From: JAJDAN01 sp046583095
Lineage (GTDB): Bacteria; Myxococcota_A; UBA9160; UBA4427
Assembly: GCA_046583095.1 (NCBI GenBank)
Contig: JAYGDB010000105.1
Location: 1-31,021, forward strand
DNA length: 31,021 nucleotides
Reading direction: 5' to 3'
Positions 1-6,970 of the stretch are shown here, in pieces (position 1 is the first letter of the stretch; each line of letters begins with the position of its first letter). A model generated the notes under the pieces. That model saw only the letters and a program-made list of their open reading frames with translations. It did no database searches and had not been told where the DNA came from. The translations under genes and the position numbers were made by a program.

Positions 1-61
1 TGCCGCAGGCCACCAGGATGGACAGCAGGCCGAGGCTGGAGATGAGATGGATCCGCTGCAT
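1..61 (-). CDS. Lipoprotein, N-terminus only (runs off the left edge)
   Basis: Only the first 20 codons lie in the window. The ATG at 61 is preceded on the minus strand by an AAAAGGGGGAG ribosome binding site. The peptide begins MQRIH and continues into a short hydrophobic stretch ending in LVACG, a good lipobox with Cys19 as the lipidation site. It should therefore be exported by Sec and anchored in a membrane as a lipoprotein. It lies 28 bases downstream of the SMUG1 gene on the same strand and could be co-transcribed with it. The mature domain is outside the window, so its function cannot be called. Confidence 0.7.
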   Translation of the reverse strand, partial: MQRIHLISSLGLLSILVACG

Positions 62-89
62 GGCTCCCCCTTTTGAAGCGGCGGCGAGC

Positions 90-884
90 CTAGCGCGAAC
101 ACAGGCCGAGATCCCGCAGTTGTCGTCGCGCCTCGCCGGCCCAGTCGCGGTTGGCACGGGGATTTGCAGGGCTCGGGTGCAGGATCGTCGCAATCCGCAC
201 GCTGGCTCCCAGGGCCTCGCGAGCCCGGCTCTGTGCAAATGCACCCACGCCGACGACCCACTCGGCCTCGAGGATCTCGACCAGCCGCCGCAGGTGGTCG
301 TCGCAGATCTCGAAGAGCTCGGCGCGCTCGCCGGCGGGGAGCTTGTCCGGGGTCCGGTTGCGCCCCGTCGATTCCATGAAGACCAGCGGGCAATAGTTGG
401 CGATGAAGTGCCGCGCGAAGAACCGCCCCGGCGTCCGGAAGTGGTCTGCGATGGTTCCCCACAGCCGCTGCCCGCTCACCTCGCTCCGGGTACACCCGAA
501 GCCTTCGATCGGCCGCTTGGGGTGCTCTACGCGAGGTCGACCGACCGGGCCCTCGATGCCCAGCCAATCCCGCACGTGAGCGACCTCGCCGAAGGGCACG
601 CCGGTCTGGGCCATGCCGAAGGGGCCCGGGTTCATGCCGAGGAAGATCACGCGCTTGCGTGTCCCTCCGTAGCGCTTCAGATAGCAGGCGTAGGGAACGG
701 CCGCGTACTCGAGCGGGTTGTAGACGTGGGTCACGGGCTCGGCGAACCGGAGCCCTGTCACCTGCTTCCGCAGGCGCGTCGTTGCCAGCAACAGGCGCCG
801 CACGCGGGTGGCCGAAGTGGGGGAGGACAATGCGCCCGGAGCTTGCCCTGCATCCGCGCGCCCGACAACGGCTATGCTTCTCAT
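90..884 (-). CDS. smug1: SMUG1-type uracil-DNA glycosylase
   Basis: Base-excision-repair enzyme that removes uracil, and probably oxidised pyrimidines, from DNA. Both SMUG1 signatures are visible: motif 1 GMNPGPFGMAQTGVPFGE at residues 83-100, almost identical to the animal enzyme and including the catalytic Asn, and motif 2 HPSPANPRAN near residues 236-245 with the catalytic His. In the family, motif 1 positions the water and motif 2 inserts into the helix. The 264-residue reading from ATG 884 has a poorly conserved N-terminus. A GTG at 803 (residue 28) just before the conserved part is an alternative start, and a possible TATGCT -10 box for the divergent amidohydrolase (873-878) would lie inside the longer N-terminus. 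The next gene on the strand is the partial lipoprotein. Confidence 0.93.
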   Translation of the reverse strand: MRSIAVVGRADAGQAPGALSSPTSATRVRRLLLATTRLRKQVTGLRFAEPVTHVYNPLEYAAVPYACYLKRYGGTRKRVIFLGMNPGPFGMAQTGVPFGEVAHVRDWLGIEGPVGRPRVEHPKRPIEGFGCTRSEVSGQRLWGTIADHFRTPGRFFARHFIANYCPLVFMESTGRNRTPDKLPAGERAELFEICDDHLRRLVEILEAEWVVGVGAFAQSRAREALGASVRIATILHPSPANPRANRDWAGEARRQLRDLGLCSR

Positions 885-910
885 TTCGACTCCAGCTGAG
901 GGGGAGAGCG

Positions 911-1741
911 ATGTCCTTGCGCGCGATCGACCCTTGGGTGAACACGAACGTGATGGGTGGGGGTCCGCCGCCGAAGTGGCTCCTCAAGGTCAAGCACGAC
1001 TACTTCAAGGCGGGCGATGACTTCCTGAAGGAGCTGAGCGTCGAAGAGTTGACGGCTCAGATGGACGCCGCCGGGGTCGAGAAAGCGATCCTGAGCGTCG
1101 ATGCCGAGCACCCGCCGGAATCGGTGCTTGCCTTCACCCAGAAGTCCCCGGAGCGTTTCTTCCTGGCGGCGAACGTCGATCCCACACATTACATGAAGGG
1201 GGTGTGGGCTCTCGAGGATCTGGTTGCGAATGCCCCGGTCGTGATGGCCCGCGTCGTTCCCTTCCTCTACGATTTGCCGCCGAACGATCGCAGCTACTAC
1301 CCTCTGTATGCGAAGTGCATCGATCTCGATTTGCCGATCTCGATCAACACGGGCATTCCAGGGCCGCCGAAGCCCGGCGAGTGCCAACACCCGATGCACC
1401 TCGATCGGGTCTGCTTCGACCTGCCGGAACTTCGTATCTGCATGGCCCACGGCGCCGACCCGTGGTGGGCCGAAGCCATCCGGCTGATGCTCAAGTACGA
1501 GAACCTCCATCTCATGACGTCGGCGTACCTCCCCAGGTACTTCCCTCCCGAGCTGCTGCACTACATGAATACGCGGGGCCAGCACAAGATCCTGTACGCA
1601 TCGGATCACCCGGTGCTCACGATGGAGCGATGCATCGAAGAGGCGCAGAAGCTCGACCTGCGCGAGGGGGTGCTCGACAAGTTCTTGTACCAGAACGCCG
1701 ACAACCTCTTCCTCGCGCCTAGGCAGCCTCGCGGTGGGTGA
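911..1741 (+). CDS. Amidohydrolase-2 family TIM-barrel protein
   Basis: Predicted cytoplasmic hydrolase or decarboxylase of the amidohydrolase-2 (COG2159) group, 276 residues. The ATG at 911 has GGGGGAGAG just upstream and is preferred to in-frame starts further left, which would overlap the divergent glycosylase gene. Family marks are the AHGADPWW motif with the barrel His, a downstream SAYLPRYFP segment and the C-terminal YASDHP motif with the catalytic Asp. The N-terminal metal-binding Asp-x-His-x-His is replaced by IDPWVN, so metal ligation differs from the textbook enzyme, as in some members of the group. The substrate is unknown; characterised relatives act on aromatic acids or lactones. 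Its stop overlaps the next gene by 8 bases, so the two are likely one transcript. Confidence 0.8.
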   Translation: MSLRAIDPWVNTNVMGGGPPPKWLLKVKHDYFKAGDDFLKELSVEELTAQMDAAGVEKAILSVDAEHPPESVLAFTQKSPERFFLAANVDPTHYMKGVWALEDLVANAPVVMARVVPFLYDLPPNDRSYYPLYAKCIDLDLPISINTGIPGPPKPGECQHPMHLDRVCFDLPELRICMAHGADPWWAEAIRLMLKYENLHLMTSAYLPRYFPPELLHYMNTRGQHKILYASDHPVLTMERCIEEAQKLDLREGVLDKFLYQNADNLFLAPRQPRGG

Positions 1742-2456
1742 CGACTTCTCGCTCGCCTGGGTCATCGCTGGGTTGATCTCGGCGGTCGCCTTGGCGCTCG
1801 CCGTTCGGGCGGGAACCGAGCGAGGTCGAACCGCTGGCCTGCGCGCCGAGATCGAGGAGCTCCGCAAGGAGGTCAAAGGCAGTCGTAAGCAGCGGGAGCA
1901 GCGGGACAAGGGGCTACGTCGGACGGAGTCCGACCTCGAGAAGGCTGCACGCAAGCTCAGCCAGGTGGAGAAGCGCACGTCCCGAGGCAAGGAAAGCGCC
2001 CGGGCCGAGCGCCGCGAAGCCGCGGATCACATTCGCGATCTCGAGGTACAGATCGCCCAGGCGGGGCAGCGGGCCGAGTCCCTGGCCCAGGATGTCGCGC
2101 GGGCTCGTGAGGAGCTCGACGCGTCGGCCGCGCAGGTGACGCGCGCGGAGGCCGAGATCGAGGAACTCCAACAGCTCGTCGCTGCCAAGCCCGCGCTCGC
2201 TGATCCCGAGGAGGTGCAGCTCCTGCAGGAGAGGGCCGAGTTGGCGGAGCAGAAGCTGAGCGAGCAGGACGACCCCCTCGGCAAGGCAATCCTGGAAATC
2301 GAGCGACTGAAGCAGAAGGCGCGTACCCAGGAGACGCTCTACACGTCGATCCGAAGCGAGCTCTTGGTCAAGAAGGAGCAGATCCGGCAGCAGCGCGAGG
2401 AGATCGAGCGGTTGCAGGCGACGAAGGTGGCGCTCGGAGCCATCGACCCCGCTTGA
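1734..2456 (+). CDS. Membrane-anchored coiled-coil protein, function unknown
   Basis: 240 residues starting at GTG 1734, inside the last codons of the amidohydrolase (8-base overlap, translational coupling likely). Residues about 6-26 form one hydrophobic segment (LAWVIAGLISAVALALAV), so the protein should be anchored at its N-terminus. Nearly all the rest, about 35-235, is charged, rich in Glu, Lys, Arg, Gln and Ala with heptad-like spacing, and predicts a long coiled coil facing the cytoplasm. There are no catalytic motifs. It is probably a structural or scaffolding protein; nothing in the sequence assigns a specific role. It converges on serC with 4 bases between the stops. Confidence 0.75.
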   Translation: MGDDFSLAWVIAGLISAVALALAVRAGTERGRTAGLRAEIEELRKEVKGSRKQREQRDKGLRRTESDLEKAARKLSQVEKRTSRGKESARAERREAADHIRDLEVQIAQAGQRAESLAQDVARAREELDASAAQVTRAEAEIEELQQLVAAKPALADPEEVQLLQERAELAEQKLSEQDDPLGKAILEIERLKQKARTQETLYTSIRSELLVKKEQIRQQREEIERLQATKVALGAIDPA

Positions 2457-2460
2457 GCGA

Positions 2461-3618
2461 CTAAGCTCCGGCCTTCACCTCTGCCCAGGCCCAATCCAGC
2501 CAGGGCAAGAGTGCCTCGATGTCCGCCGTCTCGACGGTTGCCCCACCCCAGATGCGTAGACCGGGCGGCGCGTCGCGGTAGGAACCGATGTCGTAGGCGA
2601 CGCCCTCCTCCTCGAGCCGGGCGCCGATCCGCTTTACCAGGGCGCTCTGGCTGTCGGCGTCCTGCTCGGCGAACCACGGGTCGGTGATGCGCAGGCAGAT
2701 CGAGGTGCAGGAGCGGGTCGCAGGTTCACGCGCCAGGAAGTCGATCCATTCCGCCGAGGCGACCCAGTTCTCGATCTCCGCGAAGTTGGCCTGCGAGCGC
2801 TTCTGCAGCGCAGCGCGTCCTCCGATCTCTTCCGCCCACCGCAGGGCGTCGAGCGCGTCTTCGACGCACAGCATCGAGGGTGTGTTGATGGTGGACGCCT
2901 GGAAGATCTTCTCGTTCAGCTTTCCGTTCTTGGTGATCCGGAAGAGCTTCGGCAGGGGCCACGCTGGGGTGTGACTCTCGAGCCGCAGGACGGCGCGCGG
3001 AGACAGGGCCAGCATGCCGTGCGCCGCCTCGCTCCCCAGCACCTTCTGCCATGACCAGGTGACCACGTCGAGCTTGTGCCAGGGGAGCTCCATTGCGAAG
3101 ACCGCAGAGGTCGCATCGCAGATCGCAAGTCCCTTCCGGTCGTCGGGGATCCAGTCGCCGTCTGGAACGCGGACGCCCGAAGTCGTCCCGTTCCACGTGA
3201 AGACGACGTCGCGATCAAAGTCCACCTGGGACAGGTCCGGGATGTCTCCGTAGTCGGCTGCGAGTTCCTGGGCGTCTTCGATCCGGAGTTGCCTCAGGAT
3301 GTCCGATACCCACCCCTGACCGAAGCTCTCCCACGACAGGACCTGCACGCCGCGTGCCCCGAGCAGAGACCAGAGTGCCAGTTCCATCGCACCGGTATCC
3401 GAACCCGGTACCAGGGCCAGCCGAAAGCCGTCGGGCATGCCGAGGACTCGTCGCGATGCGTCCACCACCTCCTGGATGCGGGCGACGGCGGGTTGCGCGC
3501 GGTGGGAACGTCCGACGAGGGCGTTCGCGAGAACGGCCGGCTCCCAGCCGGGCCGTTTCGCGCACGGCCCCGACGAGAAGTGCGGGCGTTCGGGACGTCG
3601 GGTGGGTTTCGGGGCCAT
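2461..3618 (-). CDS. serC: Phosphoserine aminotransferase
   Basis: PLP enzyme converting 3-phosphohydroxypyruvate and glutamate to phosphoserine in serine biosynthesis (and the analogous step in B6 synthesis). At 385 residues it matches the long alphaproteobacterial/Methanosarcina-type SerC rather than the E. coli type. Visible marks are FSSGPCAKRPGW at 14-25, the cofactor-ring Asp in CDAT (about 168) and the PLP lysine in WSWQK (Lys192). The open frame extends well upstream, but homology begins at ATG 3618. No Shine-Dalgarno precedes it; a TAGACT box ends 10 bases before the ATG, suggesting a leaderless message. It is divergent from the small lipoprotein gene. Confidence 0.93.
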   Translation of the reverse strand: MAPKPTRRPERPHFSSGPCAKRPGWEPAVLANALVGRSHRAQPAVARIQEVVDASRRVLGMPDGFRLALVPGSDTGAMELALWSLLGARGVQVLSWESFGQGWVSDILRQLRIEDAQELAADYGDIPDLSQVDFDRDVVFTWNGTTSGVRVPDGDWIPDDRKGLAICDATSAVFAMELPWHKLDVVTWSWQKVLGSEAAHGMLALSPRAVLRLESHTPAWPLPKLFRITKNGKLNEKIFQASTINTPSMLCVEDALDALRWAEEIGGRAALQKRSQANFAEIENWVASAEWIDFLAREPATRSCTSICLRITDPWFAEQDADSQSALVKRIGARLEEEGVAYDIGSYRDAPPGLRIWGGATVETADIEALLPWLDWAWAEVKAGA

Positions 3619-3628
3619 GGGGCGGCCG

Positions 3629-3634
3629 AGTCTA
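3629..3634 (-). promoter_or_regulatory. Putative -10 box of serC (leaderless)
   Basis: TAGACT on the minus strand, followed by 10 bases and the serC ATG, with no ribosome binding site between. The spacing would place the transcription start at or within a few bases of the ATG. The same hexamer sits before hemF and the SCP2 gene. No convincing -35 is seen. Confidence 0.4.
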
Positions 3635-3675
3635 CCGAAGGTTAAGCTCCGTCGGGACTTCTCGGGGGAGAGAGG

Positions 3676-3999
3676 ATGGCGTGGAAGGGGGCGCTCGCAG
3701 CCGCTTGTCTCGCGGTTGCCTGTCAGGTCCCGACCCAGGTCATTCCCCTCCACGTCCAGGCCGGGACGCGGGTATTCGTCGATGGCCGCGAGATTTCGAC
3801 TGTCTCGAAAGCCGTCGAGCTGCGAAGCGACCGCCCGCACGTTGTCTACCTGCAGCGGGACGGCCATCACGCCCAGCAGTTGATCCTCACCTCGCGTAAG
3901 ACCGCGGACGGCCCGCGTCTCGACCCCGAGTCCATCCGGGTTCGTCTCGAGCCGGTCGTGCCGACGGAGCGGCGGATCCGGATCGAGGGAGCCGACTAG
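3676..3999 (+). CDS. Small PEGA-like lipoprotein
   Basis: 107 residues. ATG 3676 follows a strong GGGGGAGAGAGG ribosome binding site. The N-terminus is a short basic and hydrophobic signal ending in LAVAC; Cys16 is the likely lipidated residue, although Ala at -3 makes the lipobox imperfect. The mature part contains RVFVDGREI followed by beta-type segments, resembling the PEGA surface-module pattern (hydrophobic strand, then a DG turn). It is probably a periplasmic or outer-membrane lipoprotein with no enzymatic role. A TAAGCT box at 3643-3648 could be its -10. It is divergent from serC and converges on the SDR gene. Confidence 0.7.
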   Translation: MAWKGALAAACLAVACQVPTQVIPLHVQAGTRVFVDGREISTVSKAVELRSDRPHVVYLQRDGHHAQQLILTSRKTADGPRLDPESIRVRLEPVVPTERRIRIEGAD

Positions 4000-4030
4000 G
4001 GCCAGGCACCTGGCTCGGCAGTTGCGGCTC

Positions 4031-4786
4031 CTAGAAGCAGACGTAGCCGCCATCGACGATGATCGTGTCGCCGGTGTGGAAGCGCGAGGCCTCCGAGGCG
4101 AGATAGACCGCGATGCCCTCCAGGTCTTCCGGATGGCCCCAGCGGTTCGCCGGCGTCCGGTGGACGATCGTGTCGTAGAGCTTCTTGTACTCGACCAGGG
4201 GCTCGGTAGCGGGCGTCTCGATCCAGCCAGGCAGCACGCAGTTCGCCTGGATGTCGTGGCGTCCGAGCTCGACCGCAACCGAGCGGACGAGCGCATTCAG
4301 CCCGCCCTTTGCGGCTGCGTAGCCCTCCTGTCGCGGCATGCCGTGGATCGACCCGATCGAAGACGTCGCAACCAGTTTGCCGCCGCCGCCGCGTTCGACC
4401 ATGTGCTTGGCCACCTCGCGGAACGTCAGGAAGACGCCGGTCAGGTTCACGTTGACCACCGCATTCCACTCGTCGAGGGTCGTCTTCAGGAACGAACGGG
4501 CGAAGCCCACGCCTGCGTTCGCGAAGCACGAGTCGATGCGACCGAAGCGTTCGACCACGGCGGCGGTCTGTTCGATTACGCTCTGCTCCTCGGTGATGTC
4601 GCAGCGGAAGGCCTCGGCCTCGGTCCCGAGTTTTGCGATTTCTTCCGCAGCCGCGCGGCTCTTCGCCTCATCGCGTCCCCAGAGCGCGAGCTTCGCTCCT
4701 GCCTTTGCGAGCCCGCGGGCGAAGCCCAGGCCGATGCCCGAGTTGCCACCGGTTACGAGTGCTACGTGTCCTGTCAGATCGAACAT
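4031..4786 (-). CDS. Classical short-chain dehydrogenase/reductase
   Basis: 251-residue NAD(P)-dependent oxidoreductase. The Rossmann motif TGGNSGIG is at 12-19, the NAG structural motif at 90-92, the catalytic Ser at 143, and YAAAK gives Tyr156 and Lys160. The C-terminus has the VDGGY motif common to FabG-like members. The start at ATG 4786 is chosen because AAAGGGAA precedes it and the fold begins at once; an upstream in-frame ATG at 4876 adds an unrelated 30-residue tail. The substrate cannot be told from sequence; FabG-like reductases and gluconate or steroid dehydrogenases are all possible. It is divergent from hemF. Confidence 0.88.
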   Translation of the reverse strand: MFDLTGHVALVTGGNSGIGLGFARGLAKAGAKLALWGRDEAKSRAAAEEIAKLGTEAEAFRCDITEEQSVIEQTAAVVERFGRIDSCFANAGVGFARSFLKTTLDEWNAVVNVNLTGVFLTFREVAKHMVERGGGGKLVATSSIGSIHGMPRQEGYAAAKGGLNALVRSVAVELGRHDIQANCVLPGWIETPATEPLVEYKKLYDTIVHRTPANRWGHPEDLEGIAVYLASEASRFHTGDTIIVDGGYVCF

Positions 4787-4886
4787 CTTGTTCCCTTTGC
4801 CGTCGGTGAGGCCCGGAAGCAACTGGACCCGAGGATTCGACTGCCGTCGAGCTTGAACCCGCATGCCCCGGTCCACGCTCCTAGGT

Positions 4887-4892
4887 TAGACT
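4887..4892 (+). promoter_or_regulatory. Putative -10 box of hemF (leaderless)
   Basis: TAGACT followed by 9 bases and the hemF ATG at 4902, with no Shine-Dalgarno in between. It would give a transcript beginning at or next to the start codon. No clear -35. Confidence 0.42.
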
Positions 4893-4901
4893 AGCGGCCC
4901 G

Positions 4902-5846
4902 ATGTCGGACCTGACGGCTGTGCGGACTTATCTCGAGACCCTGCAGGACACGATCTGCGATGCGCTCGAGAACGAGGACGGCAGCGCACGCTTCGACTGC
5001 CGCGAGATCTTGCGCGACGGCGGCGGGGCCTCTCGCCCACGGGTGCTCTCCGACGGATCCGCGATCGAGCGGACAGCGGTTCACTACTCTCACACGGTGG
5101 GGAAGCAACTGCCCCCCGCGGCCAGCGAGCGACGTCCCGAGCTGACCGGGGGCGCCTACGAAGCGGCCTCCGTCTCGCTTATCGTGCATCCCCGCAACCC
5201 CTATGTTCCCACCGCGCATGCGAACTTCCGGGTCTTCTCGGCCCAGCCGCAGGCAGGCGGAGAGTCCGTCTGGTGGTTCGGCGGCGGCTTCGACCTCACG
5301 CCCTACTACGGCTTCGAGGAAGATGTCGTGCATTGGCATCGCACTGCCCGAGATGCGTGCGATCCCTTTGGTGCCGAGCTCTATCCCGAGATGAAGCGAG
5401 CTTGCGACGAGTACTTCTATCTCGCCCATCGCGACGAGCCCCGCGGCGTCGGGGGCCTCTTCTTCGATGACCTCGAGGACCTCCCGAGCGGGCCGGAGGG
5501 TGCCTCGCGTTTCGAGCGTTGCTTTGCGTTCGTGCGCAGCGTCTCGGGGGCCTTTCTCGAGGCCTACCTGCCGATCCTGCGGCGTCGGAAGGACCATCCC
5601 CACGGCGAGCGGGAGCGGAACTTCCAGCTCTACCGACGCGGGCGCTACGTCGAATACAACCTGATCTGGGACCGCGGGACGCGCTTCGGGCTGCAGGTCG
5701 CGGGTCGGGCTGAGTCCATTCTGGCATCGCTGCCGCCCGTCGTTCACTGGCGTTACGATTGGCATCCCGAGCCCGGTACGGCCGAAGCGCGGCTCTACGA
5801 CGATTTTCTGCGCCCCCGGGATTGGCTCGACGAGTTTCCGGACTGA
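4902..5846 (+). CDS. hemF: Oxygen-dependent coproporphyrinogen III oxidase
   Basis: Haem biosynthesis enzyme that oxidatively decarboxylates two propionates of coproporphyrinogen III to vinyls using O2; cytoplasmic, dimeric in the family. The 314 residues match the usual length. Conserved blocks are NPYVPTAHANFR, WWFGGGFDLTPYYG, the DEYFYLAHRDEPRGVGG segment and RYVEYNLIWDRGTRFGLQ near the C-terminus, which carries the family signature. Using the oxygen-dependent rather than radical-SAM enzyme points to aerobic life. The ATG at 4902 has no ribosome binding site but a TAGACT box 9 bases upstream. The reductase gene follows after 61 bases and may have its own promoter. Confidence 0.96.
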   Translation: MSDLTAVRTYLETLQDTICDALENEDGSARFDCREILRDGGGASRPRVLSDGSAIERTAVHYSHTVGKQLPPAASERRPELTGGAYEAASVSLIVHPRNPYVPTAHANFRVFSAQPQAGGESVWWFGGGFDLTPYYGFEEDVVHWHRTARDACDPFGAELYPEMKRACDEYFYLAHRDEPRGVGGLFFDDLEDLPSGPEGASRFERCFAFVRSVSGAFLEAYLPILRRRKDHPHGERERNFQLYRRGRYVEYNLIWDRGTRFGLQVAGRAESILASLPPVVHWRYDWHPEPGTAEARLYDDFLRPRDWLDEFPD

Positions 5847-5878
5847 GCGGCGCCGTTTCCGGCCGACGGGAGGAGTGA

Positions 5879-5884
5879 TAGCTT
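5879..5884 (+). promoter_or_regulatory. Putative -10 box of the ferredoxin reductase gene
   Basis: TAGCTT 23 bases before ATG 5908, the same hexamer as at the tRNA-Ala promoter. Transcription would start near 5891, after the alternative GTG at 5875, which favours ATG 5908 as the start codon. Confidence 0.3.
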
Positions 5885-5907
5885 CCCGGCCCCGATCCGA
5901 ACCCTGC

Positions 5908-6969
5908 ATGAGTGAAGTCCAATCCAATATCGCCACCGAGGGCCCGTACTACTCGCTGACGGTCGCCCAGGTCGTACGCGAGACCCACGACTCCTGCTCG
6001 CTGGTCCTCGAGGTTCCCGACGAACTTGCGGAGACCTTCGCCTATCGGTCGGGTCAGTTCCTCACGTTCAGGCTGAGGGTCGGAAGCAAGCGGCTCGTCC
6101 GGTGCTACTCGCTGGCGAGCTCCCCTGCCACGGATCCGGCCCACAAGGTCACCGTGAAGCGTGTCGAGGAGGGACGTGTCTCGAACCAGGTGAACGACGA
6201 GATCGTCGCCGGGGACACGCTCGATGTCATGAAGCCCGCCGGCGCCTTCTGCCTGCAGCAGCGTTCGGACGCGGATCGCCCCATCGCGTTCTTGAGCGGG
6301 GGCAGTGGCATCACGCCGGTGATCTCGATCATCAAGACGGCTCTTGCCACCACGCCGCGGCCACTGCGTCTCCTGTATGCGAACCGGGATGAGCGCTCGA
6401 TCATCTTTCGGGCAGAGCTGGAGGTTCTGGCTGCGGCGAACCCCGGGCGTCTCGAAGTCGAGCACAGCCTCGACGACACCCACGGCTTCGTAGACGTCGA
6501 GCGGGCGCGCAGCTTCGCCGATCGAAGCCCCGGGGCCGACTTCTACATCTGCGGTCCGGGCCCATTCATGGATGTTGCTGAAGCCGCTCTCGCCGAGCTC
6601 GGCGCCCCGGCAGAGCGGATCTTCATCGAGCGCTTCGAATTCCAATCGGACGAGCCGGCGAGCGAGTCGACCGACTCGGACACGGAAGGCAGCGTCGTCG
6701 TCGCCGTGATTCTGGATGGCAAGACCACCGAGGTCAGCTGCCGTCCCGACGAGCCAATCCTCCAAGCCGCCCGCCGCGCCGGCCTGGAGCCTCCCTTCGC
6801 GTGCGAGGAAGCGTACTGCGGCTGCTGCATGGCCAGGGTGAAGGAGGGCGACGTCGAGATGAAGATGAACGACGGCGGAATCGACGACGCCCAGATCGCA
6901 CAGGGCTGGGTGCTCACCTGCCAGGGCGTTCCGAAGAGCGCGCAGTGCACGGTGGAATACCCGGACTGA
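5908..6969 (+). CDS. KshB/PaaE-type ferredoxin--NAD(P)H reductase with plant-type [2Fe-2S] domain
   Basis: 353-residue electron-transfer protein that passes electrons from NAD(P)H through FAD and a [2Fe-2S] cluster to an oxygenase. Domain order is FAD barrel (RCYSLAS, 65-71), NAD(P) domain (GGSGITP, 131-137; CGPGPF, 215-220) and a C-terminal plant-type ferredoxin with Cys299, Cys304, Cys307 and Cys338 (C-x4-C-x2-C...C) plus an extra Cys306. This order is that of 3-ketosteroid 9-alpha-hydroxylase reductase, PaaE and HmpX-like proteins. A steroid-type acyl-CoA cluster lies 9 kb away, making KshB an attractive reading, but no Rieske oxygenase subunit is in the window. A GTG at 5875 is an alternative start but abuts its GGGAGGA. 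It ends 1 base from the convergent M48 gene. Confidence 0.88.
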   Translation: MSEVQSNIATEGPYYSLTVAQVVRETHDSCSLVLEVPDELAETFAYRSGQFLTFRLRVGSKRLVRCYSLASSPATDPAHKVTVKRVEEGRVSNQVNDEIVAGDTLDVMKPAGAFCLQQRSDADRPIAFLSGGSGITPVISIIKTALATTPRPLRLLYANRDERSIIFRAELEVLAAANPGRLEVEHSLDDTHGFVDVERARSFADRSPGADFYICGPGPFMDVAEAALAELGAPAERIFIERFEFQSDEPASESTDSDTEGSVVVAVILDGKTTEVSCRPDEPILQAARRAGLEPPFACEEAYCGCCMARVKEGDVEMKMNDGGIDDAQIAQGWVLTCQGVPKSAQCTVEYPD

Positions 6970-6970
6970 G

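Noticed and set aside
4787..4876. 30-residue N-terminal extension of the SDR from ATG 4876
   Set aside because: The Rossmann fold starts right after ATG 4786, which has a ribosome binding site; the extension has no homology and would intrude on the hemF promoter.
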